Source: a bacterium
Lineage (GTDB): Bacteria; Gemmatimonadota; Glassbacteria; GWA2-58-10
Direction: 5' to 3'
Assembly: GCA_021372515.1 (NCBI GenBank)
Contig: JAJFUG010000089.1
Coordinates: forward strand, 1 to 14,196
Length of the DNA: 14,196 nucleotides
Shown: piece by piece, positions 1-6,976 of the stretch
Layout: every line of letters begins with the position of its first letter
Numbering within the stretch: position 1 is the stretch's first letter
Program-made: the position numbers and the translations under genes
The notes under the pieces: generated by a model
The model's input: only the letters and a program-made list of their open reading frames with translations
The model's database searches: none
What the model was told of the DNA's origin: nothing

Positions 1-556
1 GCTGCCCGAGCTGCCGCACACGCGCGAGAGCCGCTTTGTCGAGCAGTACGGGCTGCCGGAGTATGACGCCGCGGTGCTCACCGCCGCGCGCGAGGTGGCC
101 GACTATTACGAGGAAACCCTGCGCCTGGCCAAGGAGGCCGACCCCAAGAAAGTGAGCAACTGGGTGATGGGCGAGGTGCTGGCCGTGCTGAGCAGCCAGG
201 ATATCGAAATCTCCGCCCTCAAGGTAACGCCTTCGCACCTGGCCGGGCTGTTCGACCTGATGGCCGCGGGCACGATCAGCGGCAAGATAGCCAAGAGCGT
301 GTTCGAGGAGATGGTGGCCACGGGTGCGCAGGCCGGCGAGGTGGTCAAGGCCAAGGGCCTGGTGCAGATCACCGACAGCGGCGAGCTTCAGGCCGTGGTG
401 GACCGCGTGGTGGCCTCCAACCCGGAGCAGGTGGAGCAGTTCAGAAGCGGCAAGGACAAGGTGTTCGGCTATTTCGTGGGCGCGGTGATGAAAGAGACCC
501 GCGGCAAGGCCAACCCGCAACTGGTCAATGATATGCTGCGCAAGGCGCTGCAGTGA
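1..556 (+). CDS. gatB: Asp-tRNA(Asn)/Glu-tRNA(Gln) amidotransferase subunit B, C-terminal part (5' end outside window)
   Basis: GatB binds the misacylated tRNA in the cytosolic GatCAB complex and activates its Glu or Asp carboxylate by phosphorylation; ammonia from GatA then completes amidation. The open frame runs in from the left edge (first full codon at base 2) to a TGA at 554-556, giving 184 residues. The opening residues LPELPHTRESRF and the segment LPEYDAAVLTA are typical of the end of the GatB catalytic core. The rest matches the helical tail plus GatB/YqeY domain: a KVTPSHLAGLFDLM segment, GTISGKIAKSVFEEM, then a final helix ending in GKANPQLVNDMLRKAL. Internal GTG/ATG codons are not the start, because the conserved sequence continues upstream of them to the edge. 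It is transcribed towards the minus-strand operon and ends just before a strong hairpin. gatA and gatC are not in the window. Confidence 0.95.
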   Translation, partial: LPELPHTRESRFVEQYGLPEYDAAVLTAAREVADYYEETLRLAKEADPKKVSNWVMGEVLAVLSSQDIEISALKVTPSHLAGLFDLMAAGTISGKIAKSVFEEMVATGAQAGEVVKAKGLVQITDSGELQAVVDRVVASNPEQVEQFRSGKDKVFGYFVGAVMKETRGKANPQLVNDMLRKALQ

Positions 557-613
557 CGAAGCTCCCGATGACACTGCGCGCGGTAACGCACTGACATGTT
601 GCAGAAATAATGC

Positions 614-645
614 AGGGGAGAGTTTAAACTCTCCCCTACTTTTTT
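614..645 (+). terminator. Rho-independent terminator of gatB, perfect 24-bp palindrome plus T run
   Basis: Bases 614-637 are a perfect palindrome (arm AGGGGAGAGTTT and its complement), followed by an ACTTTTTT tract at 638-645. It begins 58 bases past the gatB stop, which is what an intrinsic terminator on the plus strand looks like. The stop codon (TAG, 636-638) of the convergent HEAT-repeat gene lies on the edge of the stem. The same stem could therefore also slow transcription arriving on the minus strand, although the T run there is poor. Confidence 0.85.
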
Positions 646-1349
646 GTACCCGGTCTCGCTGAGGTCAGTGGCCCGGTCAGACTGCCCGCGGCCTGCGGCC
701 AGGCCAGCCGCAGGGTTTCATCTGCCGTGAACCGCACCTGCGGCAGAGGATCATCGAGAAGGCCCCGCAGTGTCTGCACCAATCTTCGCGGAGCGTGGGC
801 TTGCGGGTCACGGCGCAGAAGTTCTCCCGCGCACCAGACCGCAGCCAGGCGTACCTGGGCCACGCGACTGGTCATCAGGCGGGTCAGTCTTGCCCAGGAC
901 TTTCCAGGTTGCCCAAACCGCGCCAGGCAGCGCAGGGCGGCAATTTGCATAGAGGTGTCGCCGGATTTGAGCAAAGGCCATAAGTATTTATCATCCCCGG
1001 CGCGGCCCAGTTCCTCTAATACGGGCAGCAGAGGCAGAGCCTCGCGGATGGCCGCGTTACTTCTCAGTCTGAGCAGCAGCGCCGCGCGCGCAGTGACTCC
1101 CTGACGCACCAGGGCGCGGCGCAGGATTTCGTAATATGTGGCCCAGGGGGTGCCGAGGCGGCCGATGAGCGAATCCGGCGGATATGCGGAGATGTGCGCC
1201 ACCAGGCTGTCGCAGCGTTCCGGCCGGCCGTAGAGCACCGGCTCGGCGGCGGCGCTGTCCAGGAGATTATCCAGTGTCACCGCACGGGAGACAGTCCAGA
1301 GGCAGAGTACCAGGCAGAGCCCGAAACGAAGGCTATTTTTTATTCGCAT
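636..1349 (-). CDS. Exported HEAT-repeat protein
   Basis: This is a 237-residue protein of unknown precise function. Residues 1-23 form a Sec-type signal peptide (MRIKN, a hydrophobic run, then SRA with likely cleavage before VTLDN), so it should be exported; no lipobox is present. From about residue 85 it is helical, with HEAT-like repeat pairs at roughly 111-146, 151-180 and 191-217. Each has the typical second-helix pattern (MQIAALRCLARFG, VRLAAVWCAGELL, VRFTADETLRLAW). HEAT solenoids are protein-binding scaffolds. I chose the ATG at 1347-1349 over an upstream ATG in the same frame because it puts the signal peptide first and has GGAGGGGG about 10 bases upstream. It overlaps the end of the preceding gene by 17 bases, which suggests translational coupling. 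It is the last gene of a three-gene operon. A role in surface or envelope assembly is inferred only from its neighbours. Confidence 0.8.
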   Translation of the reverse strand: MRIKNSLRFGLCLVLCLWTVSRAVTLDNLLDSAAAEPVLYGRPERCDSLVAHISAYPPDSLIGRLGTPWATYYEILRRALVRQGVTARAALLLRLRSNAAIREALPLLPVLEELGRAGDDKYLWPLLKSGDTSMQIAALRCLARFGQPGKSWARLTRLMTSRVAQVRLAAVWCAGELLRRDPQAHAPRRLVQTLRGLLDDPLPQVRFTADETLRLAWPQAAGSLTGPLTSARPGTKK

Positions 1350-3195
1350 CCGCCGCCCCCTCCAGGTCCACGCGCGCGCCCCAGGTCCCGCTGCGCACGG
1401 TTGTGCTGTCCGACGGGGCGCTGTCCAGGCTGTCCAGTCCCGCACAGTCGATCAGAAAGCCCAGGCCGGCCAGTTCCCGCCAGCGGTTGCCCGCGCCTCC
1501 GCTCAGCTTGGGGCCGGAGGTGTAGCTGTCATTGCCGTTCAGCTCCAGCAGCAGGCCGACCCCGCCCGTGCCGCCCGCCCCGCGCGCCATCCAGCCGCCG
1601 CCGTACGAGTCGTTACCTCCCGACTCGACCAGGATTCCCAGGGCGCGGTCCTCGCCCGCACCCTGCCCCACGCCGCGCGCAAGGCTGTAGTTGTCATCGC
1701 CCGCAGCCTCCAGGATACAACCCGCGGCAAAGTGCAACCCCACGCCCTGGGCGTAGCGCCCGGCCGTGTAACTGTCCCGGCCCGCCGCATCCACCAGCAG
1801 CCCCACACCACCCCAATAGCCCGCGCCCTGGGCGAAACAGTCGGCCCGGCAGCGGTCATCCCCGGCGCGGTCGTAGAGGCAGGCGACTCCGCCGCCGGCA
1901 AAAGGCCGCAGGCCCAGGGAGGCTCCCTGAGCCTGGCTGCGCGTGGCCCCCGGATCGCGCCAGTCGGGGACTCGCCCCCCGGCGGCGCGGAAATCATTCC
2001 CCTCCAGATCGGCCAGCAGCGCGGTCCCACCGCCCAGCAGCGCCCCCTGGCCGAGGATGCCCACGTTCATGCTGTCATCCCCCGTTGCATCCAGCATAAG
2101 GCTCAACCCGAACAGGGCCGCCCCCTGGGAGGCGCAGCCCGCGCGATAGGTGTCATCGCCGCCCCGCTCGACCAGGACCGCGGCCCCGCAGGCGGCGAAC
2201 CCCAGGCCGCAGCTGTCGCAGTCCCAAGAATCGTCCCCGCCGCAGTCCTCCAGCCAGAGCGCGCTTAAGCACGCCGCTCCGCCGAATCCGTGGCCTGCGC
2301 ACCAGAAGTCATCTCCCTCCCGGTCCAGAACCAGCCCGGCCGCGCCGGGTTGCATCGGCTCCAGTATCAGGCTGTCCGCACCCCCGAAATCGACCAGCAG
2401 CAGCGGGGCGCCGTGGTAATTGTCCGCCCCCTCCCCCAGTAGCACAACCTGTCCCAGGGGAGTGTCCAGGCTCAGCTTTCCCCGCCCGCGCCAGGCGGAA
2501 AGCGGCACAGCGCGCCAGAGCGCGGCCGCCGAGTCCAGGCAGGCCAGGGCCGCGGCCAGTGCCCCCAGGTCGGCCCTCCGGGCCAGGCGGGTCATGCGCT
2601 CAGCCGGGAAATGCGGCCACTGGTCCGCCTCCAGCGGGAAAGAGTGGACCAGGCTGTCCAACTCGTGCACCTCGGCGGCGGAGAGGCTGTCCAAGGCCAG
2701 GTCCACGCAGCAGCGGGCGCTCCAGAGCAGGCCGAGCGACCGCCCCGCCCCGACTCCGGGCAGAAGCCGGTCCAGACTGTCCGCCGCGGAAATCAATTCT
2801 TCCGGGGGTGTCGAGACAGCCGCCGCCTGGGGGGTGATCCCGGATTCCCGGCACATCCAGGCCAGGAAATCCATCGCCCCACGGCAGCTGTCCAGCTCCG
2901 CGGCCGCCCGCAGGATATTCCCCAGGCCGCGCGCGAGGTCCTGACGCGGAACACCGTCAATCCGGGTGGAACCCAAGCTGATTTCTGTTGAAGGATTGAG
3001 GGATGGATATATCTCGTTCGGGGTCAGGCCCAACCTCGCCAGGCCCCGGGCCAGGCCGCGGGCTGCTCCCTCAGCTCCGGCTGCGTTGCGGAAAAATCCG
3101 CCCAGCAGCATAACCAGCAGGATCGCATGCAAGAGAAGCTTATTTCGCGTGGAGTGTCCCGAGGATTTTTTTGGACTGTTCGACAAGGAACGCAT
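1333..3195 (-). CDS. Exported solenoid protein with about 13 Gly-Asp-Asp repeats (~27-residue period)
   Basis: I do not recognise a named family. The 620-residue protein has a basic N-terminus and a hydrophobic segment (about residues 20-33), read as a long signal peptide or membrane anchor. A mostly helical region covers about 45-240. Residues 256-590 hold repeated motifs of the type G-[D/N/x]-D-[S/T/N]-[Y/W/F/L]. Their key Asp residues are at 258, 274, 296, 322, 348, 374, 401, 447, 474, 501, 529, 556 and 588, so the spacing is mostly 26-28. Between them recur AQG/SQG turns and GVGLLVD-like strands, suggesting a beta-solenoid with an Asp/Asn ladder that might bind metal; no RTX nonapeptide consensus is seen. 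It has 17 cysteines, many for an exported protein. The start is uncertain: the ATG at 3193-3195 gives a 56-base overlap with the previous gene and a weak ribosome site, and a TTG at 3130-3132 just after that gene is an alternative. Confidence 0.75.
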   Translation of the reverse strand: MRSLSNSPKKSSGHSTRNKLLLHAILLVMLLGGFFRNAAGAEGAARGLARGLARLGLTPNEIYPSLNPSTEISLGSTRIDGVPRQDLARGLGNILRAAAELDSCRGAMDFLAWMCRESGITPQAAAVSTPPEELISAADSLDRLLPGVGAGRSLGLLWSARCCVDLALDSLSAAEVHELDSLVHSFPLEADQWPHFPAERMTRLARRADLGALAAALACLDSAAALWRAVPLSAWRGRGKLSLDTPLGQVVLLGEGADNYHGAPLLLVDFGGADSLILEPMQPGAAGLVLDREGDDFWCAGHGFGGAACLSALWLEDCGGDDSWDCDSCGLGFAACGAAVLVERGGDDTYRAGCASQGAALFGLSLMLDATGDDSMNVGILGQGALLGGGTALLADLEGNDFRAAGGRVPDWRDPGATRSQAQGASLGLRPFAGGGVACLYDRAGDDRCRADCFAQGAGYWGGVGLLVDAAGRDSYTAGRYAQGVGLHFAAGCILEAAGDDNYSLARGVGQGAGEDRALGILVESGGNDSYGGGWMARGAGGTGGVGLLLELNGNDSYTSGPKLSGGAGNRWRELAGLGFLIDCAGLDSLDSAPSDSTTVRSGTWGARVDLEGAADANKK

Positions 3196-5431
3196 CCCTT
3201 TCGCTCGGGTGGGAGGTGATCGTCTCCAGGGTTGCCCTGGCGCGGGCGGTGTCCCCGGCGCCCAGGGCCACACGGGCCTCATAGAACAGCACCTGGGGAT
3301 AGGTTTCGATGGAATAGTCGCCGTCCAGCTTGACCTTGACTGTATCGATCACGGCCAGACAGGAATCGCTCAGGCCGCGCCGCTGGAATTCCTGGGCCAG
3401 CTCCATCAGAGGGTCGATCGCTCCCACCTGGTGAAACAGGATGGATGCCTTCTGCAGACCGGCCGCATCACCCTTTTTCAACCCGAGGAGTCCCTCCAGG
3501 ATCAGGATAGTGTTCGGAACCGTCCCGGAATAGGCCCGCTTGTACTGATCGAGCAAAGCCCCGGCCCGCTCGTAATTGCCGTTCACATAGTAGAGTTTCA
3601 GCAGGTGCTCGTACGTTTCGGGAAAATTCGGGTTGACTGCCAGGGTGCGTTCGTACCAGATGCGCGCGCTGGTGGTGTCGCGGTCAAGCTGGCTGAGCCA
3701 GCCCTGGGTGAACAGGATTTCATAGTGGCCGGGAAGAAGCTCGGCCGCCTTTGCGTTGTGCTGGATACTGTAGCCCAAGTTGGAGGCATGCTGCTTGAGT
3801 GCGTCGAAATAAAGGCTCTCTCCCCGCAGGTAGCGCCAGGGGGCGCCCAGCCCCAGCCCGACCAGCACCACGCAGGCCAGGGCCACAGTCAGGCGCACCG
3901 GGCGGCCTGCGTGGGGCAGCGGCACGGTCACCTCGCCTTTGCCCTCCGGCAACGCGCAGGCTGCCAGGCACAGTCCGGCGACACTCCAGATGAATGTGCC
4001 GCTGGTTACGGTCTGGAACGGGAACGTGAGCAGGGCGTTAAGCAGGCAGCCCGCCAGGCCGCAGAAAGCGCCCAGCAGAAGGTAGAACAGCGGCCCGCCC
4101 TGGAGCCGTCCCAGGCAGCGCCAAACGCTCCAGCCGAACATGGCCCAGAACGCCAGGAACAGGAGCAGCCCCGGCAGTCCCAGCTCTATCGCCGCCTGCA
4201 GGAACTCGTTGTGTGCCTGCCACGGCAGCAGGGCCCAGCGCTTGATCGGCGGCTCGGTCAGAAGGTGGAAAGCCTCCCAGTGCTGGGCGGTCTTGTAGCG
4301 GGGGAACTGGATCCCGAACTGGCCGATCCCGGCCCCCAGCAGCGGGCGGTCGGAGACCATCCGCAGGCCGGCCTGCAGGAACACCACCCGCGAGTAGACA
4401 TCGATGTTGTGCGGGTCGGACAGGCTGGCGAAGCGGGTCTTCCAGTGCACGACACGCAGGGCTGCCTCGACGCGCGCCCGCTCCTGGAAATGTTGCCCCG
4501 TGGCGGTGAAACGGGTGAAGCCAACCAGCGCCGCCAGGGCCAGCACTATTGCCAGGACCAGGGCTTTCCAGCGACGGCCCAGCAGCGACAGAATCCGTCC
4601 GCGGTGGAACAGCAGCAGCGCCGCAGCCAGAAGGCCCAGCGCCAGGGCCATGCCCAGCAGGCTCGATCTGTTCTGCGAGCGGAAAAAACAGACCGCCTCG
4701 ACCAGGAATGTCAGGCTGAACAGGACGGCCAGAAGCCTCGAACTCAGCCGTCCGGCACGCCAGGCGGCCAGCTCGGACAGCGCCGCACCCAGGCTGAGCG
4801 GGGCGGTCAGCACCAGGATATGCATCAGGAAATTGGGATTGCCCTGGTTGGAGGTCATCTCGCGGTACAGGTCGACAACGTAGTTCTCGCTGTACTGGAT
4901 GAAAAAATGCGGGTAGACTGCGAGGCGCAGCGGCTTGGACCAGTCGAGCACCAGGCCCCACAGGGCGATCAGCCCGCCGGCGAAGATGATGAAATACAGC
5001 GGCGGCCGGATGTCCCGCCCGCGGTACAGCGCCCAGGCCAGCAGGCCGTAGCTCACCAATGCTCCCACCTGCAGAAGGCGCTCCAGCGCCAACGGACGGT
5101 CGCCGGCCCAGAGGACCGAGACAGCGGCCAGGACAAAAAGCGCCAGCAGCGGAAGAGCCGCGCTGGGCAGCCGCAACCGGAGCCGGTCCCGGCTCAGCAG
5201 GGACAGGGCCCCCAGCCCAAGGGCCAGGCTGGCTGCGGCCTGGGCCGCCGCCAGCTTAGGGGTCTCGAAGCCGTCGTAAAATCGCTCCGGGGCAAACAGC
5301 GTGGCCCCCGCAAGCAGCCCGGCCAGGAAAGTCCAGCGCGCCAGGGTCTCGAAACGGCCGGACCATGACCAGCCGGTGGATTCCAGGCCTGTGGCTTCTT
5401 CCGGCTGACGGCCGGCTTTATGGCGTGACAT
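3140..5431 (-). CDS. O-antigen ligase/polymerase-like (Wzy_C) membrane protein with C-terminal TPR region
   Basis: This 763-residue inner-membrane protein is probably a polysaccharide ligase, polymerase or O-oligosaccharyltransferase acting on lipid-linked glycans at the periplasmic face. About ten or more hydrophobic segments lie between residues 33 and 540. Family marks of the Wzy/WaaL superfamily are present: GNPNFLM (about 197-203), FFRSQNRSSLLG (259-270), GAGIGQF (376-382) and WQAHNEFLQAAIELGLPG (404-421), which includes the characteristic His407-Asn408-Glu409. After the last membrane segment (about 516-535) residues 540-760 carry TPR-like helical pairs (for example YERTLAVNPNFPETYEHLLKLYY), probably periplasmic. 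I chose the ATG at 5429-5431 because the upstream in-frame extension lacks family features and a GGAGGGAG site lies 10-13 bases before it. It is the first gene of the operon, with a candidate promoter at 5482-5509. Sequence cannot separate ligase, polymerase and protein glycosyltransferase roles. Confidence 0.82.
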   Translation of the reverse strand: MSRHKAGRQPEEATGLESTGWSWSGRFETLARWTFLAGLLAGATLFAPERFYDGFETPKLAAAQAAASLALGLGALSLLSRDRLRLRLPSAALPLLALFVLAAVSVLWAGDRPLALERLLQVGALVSYGLLAWALYRGRDIRPPLYFIIFAGGLIALWGLVLDWSKPLRLAVYPHFFIQYSENYVVDLYREMTSNQGNPNFLMHILVLTAPLSLGAALSELAAWRAGRLSSRLLAVLFSLTFLVEAVCFFRSQNRSSLLGMALALGLLAAALLLFHRGRILSLLGRRWKALVLAIVLALAALVGFTRFTATGQHFQERARVEAALRVVHWKTRFASLSDPHNIDVYSRVVFLQAGLRMVSDRPLLGAGIGQFGIQFPRYKTAQHWEAFHLLTEPPIKRWALLPWQAHNEFLQAAIELGLPGLLLFLAFWAMFGWSVWRCLGRLQGGPLFYLLLGAFCGLAGCLLNALLTFPFQTVTSGTFIWSVAGLCLAACALPEGKGEVTVPLPHAGRPVRLTVALACVVLVGLGLGAPWRYLRGESLYFDALKQHASNLGYSIQHNAKAAELLPGHYEILFTQGWLSQLDRDTTSARIWYERTLAVNPNFPETYEHLLKLYYVNGNYERAGALLDQYKRAYSGTVPNTILILEGLLGLKKGDAAGLQKASILFHQVGAIDPLMELAQEFQRRGLSDSCLAVIDTVKVKLDGDYSIETYPQVLFYEARVALGAGDTARARATLETITSHPSERDAFLVEQSKKILGTLHAK

Positions 5432-5481
5432 AGGTGGCGATCTCCCTCCGACTGCAGCTCTGGACTGTGTAACGGTAGTTA

Positions 5482-5509
5482 AATATACACACCGGCCCGG
5501 ATCAGTCCA
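5482..5509 (-). promoter_or_regulatory. Candidate sigma70-type promoter for the ligase/repeat/HEAT operon
   Basis: On the minus strand TGGACT (5504-5509) and TATATT (5482-5487) are separated by 16 bases, matching 4/6 and 5/6 of the consensus. The site lies about 50 bases upstream of the ligase-like start. It sits in a 184-base divergent gap that is more AT-rich than the genes. It is a pattern match only. No equally convincing plus-strand promoter was found for the gene at 5616; TTGCGG at 5544-5549 lacks a well-placed -10. Confidence 0.35.
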
Positions 5510-5615
5510 GATATTCATCCGGCGGCCGAAGCGGACAACTGTCTTGCGGCAATCCACCCGAAGGGTCAATATTAATGAGAGAACGATTCACCGAGAACGG
5601 GAGAGGGAGACCGAC

Positions 5616-6569
5616 ATGAAATGCCTGCGCGGAGATGATAAACACCTGAGCGGCAGGGCCGTGCTGCTGCTGGACCTGAAAGAACCGAAGCGCTACGGCG
5701 AGGACCAGCCCGAGATGGGCCTTCTGGCCGTGTTCTGCGCGGTCAGCGAGATGGACATGCTCGAGCTGATCGTGCACGTGATGCACATGCCGCGCGAGCA
5801 CTCGCGCCTGATCTCGCGGTTCTACACCAAATATTTTCAGGAGCTGGAAAACATCAAGCGCTCGTTCCCCCAGCGCATCGCCCGGATAATCGACGAGGTG
5901 GTGGAGCAGGAGCAGGACGAGGTGCCGGGAGTGACCCTCGATGCGTTCCGCGAGATGTTCCGCCGCAACGCCGAGGTCCTGCCCGAATCCGGCCGGCCCG
6001 AGCAGAGCGAGGCCGCCGGCGGCCTGCCCCAGCCGGAGTTCTATTCCACCCTGATCCCCATGCCGGGCAAGGATTTCATCCTGCCGCTGATCGAGAGTAA
6101 CGACGGGTTCGAGTTCGACGTGTTCGACCTGGACCGCACCGAGAGCGCCGAGGTGGGCCACCTGATCCTGGAGGCCCAGAGCCGCCTGTACGTGGCCGAT
6201 TACATGATCCAGAAAGATCAGCAGATCGATTTCCCGCCGGAGCAGGAGAAATATGTTTCACCCTACAAAAAATACCGCGAGATGCCCAAGGAGGAGTTCA
6301 AGCGCCAGTTGGCCGAGCTGAGCAGCCAGCTGATGTTCCTGATCGAGACCAAGGCCGACACCAGCCGGGTGTTCGCCGACCTGAAGCAGATGACCAGCGG
6401 CAGCTACCTGTTGCGCGAGGTGGTGAGCCTTTACAACGTGAGCACCATCGAGGACCCCAACCGTTTCAAGATGATGGAGCTGTATTTCCGGAAGATTTTC
6501 GCCCTGGTGGATGAGGATTACCTGGGGGCCAAGGCGATCAGCGACGAGATAGAAAAGCTGAACGGGTGA
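5616..6569 (+). CDS. Uncharacterised acidic cytosolic protein
   Basis: I do not recognise a family. The product is 317 residues, with no signal peptide or membrane segment, rich in Glu and Asp and mostly helical by eye. A short N-terminal strand region (SGRAVLLLDL) precedes long amphipathic helices. A Pro/Glu/Gly-rich linker at about 118-135 separates two halves. The C-terminal half contains LILEAQSRLYVADYMIQKD and a helical end with LTSGSYLL-type and RKIFALVDEDYLGAKA segments. The start at 5616 is favoured because AGGGAG (5604-5609) lies six bases upstream; an upstream in-frame ATG at 5544 would add an Arg-rich leader with no ribosome site. It is transcribed divergently from the surface-polymer operon and stands alone before the AT-rich island. 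Its base composition and coding pattern match the GC-rich host genes, so it appears to be a resident gene. No function is proposed. Confidence 0.85.
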   Translation: MKCLRGDDKHLSGRAVLLLDLKEPKRYGEDQPEMGLLAVFCAVSEMDMLELIVHVMHMPREHSRLISRFYTKYFQELENIKRSFPQRIARIIDEVVEQEQDEVPGVTLDAFREMFRRNAEVLPESGRPEQSEAAGGLPQPEFYSTLIPMPGKDFILPLIESNDGFEFDVFDLDRTESAEVGHLILEAQSRLYVADYMIQKDQQIDFPPEQEKYVSPYKKYREMPKEEFKRQLAELSSQLMFLIETKADTSRVFADLKQMTSGSYLLREVVSLYNVSTIEDPNRFKMMELYFRKIFALVDEDYLGAKAISDEIEKLNG

Positions 6570-6616
6570 GGGGTGTTCATCTTTTTAGGAATTGTTACTT
6601 AGTTGTAGTTTGTATT

Positions 6617-6976
6617 TTATACACACAACCCTTTAAACCGACTTTTCAAAAAGGGACTTGATTGAGCACCAGCAAGAATTTTCTCAATCAGAGTTTTGCT
6701 ACACGATTCTTTTTTAATTAAATACGTTTGTGCAAGTGCATCCTGTACGGATTTAATTAGAGGATCATTTGCTTCCCGAAAGTTAACAACGGAAGCTTGG
6801 GTAATAAACGGGTGATCACCAGGCATTAGAATACAAGATTCGTCACGTTTATCTCTAAATGTAGTAACATTTACCCATAATAATCGATCCGAGTCACAAT
6901 GAAGAACAATCCACAGGTGAGGAGTTTTTCCGTTGATGCGCAATGGACCGAAAAATGTATCTCCCCGCGCAAACAT
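6617..6976 (-). CDS. Putative PemK/MazF-like toxin paired with a Panacea antitoxin
   Basis: The product is 119 residues. The N-terminal 70 residues resemble the SH3-like barrel of PemK/MazF-type ribonuclease toxins: RGD at 4-6, HLWIVL at 20-25, VNVTT at 35-39, then SC at 47-48 and GDHPFIT at 53-59, followed by SVV. The remainder is helical and Lys/Ser-rich. Family assignment is by motif and length only. Its ATG (6974-6976) shares one base with the TAA of the upstream Panacea gene, giving TAATG. Only a weak GGGT precedes it, so translation probably depends on ribosomes finishing the antitoxin. In PanAT systems a DUF4065 antitoxin neutralises an adjacent, variable toxin, and this layout fits. 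It might cleave mRNA, but this is inference; the alternative is a small regulatory or uncharacterised protein. It ends 48 bases from the convergent acidic-protein gene. Confidence 0.65.
   Translation of the reverse strand: MFARGDTFFGPLRINGKTPHLWIVLHCDSDRLLWVNVTTFRDKRDESCILMPGDHPFITQASVVNFREANDPLIKSVQDALAQTYLIKKESCSKTLIEKILAGAQSSPFLKSRFKGLCV

Noticed and set aside
1194-2268. Plus-strand frames (301 and 178 codons) opposite the Gly-Asp-Asp repeat gene
   Set aside because: Pro/Arg/Ala-rich translations of the complement; the regular 27-residue repeat is seen only in the minus-strand frame.
1333-3195. Repeated DNA in the repeat-protein gene considered as a CRISPR or tandem DNA repeat
   Set aside because: The repeats are conserved only at the protein level and vary in nucleotide sequence and spacing; no identical direct repeats with unique spacers.
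2966-5368. 800-codon plus-strand open frame opposite the O-antigen-ligase-like gene
   Set aside because: The product is Gln/Gly/Arg/Pro-rich without domains, while the minus strand gives a clear polytopic Wzy-type protein with conserved motifs.
5544-5615. Upstream in-frame ATG extension of the acidic protein
   Set aside because: It adds an Arg-rich leader with no ribosome site, whereas 5616 has AGGGAG at the right distance.
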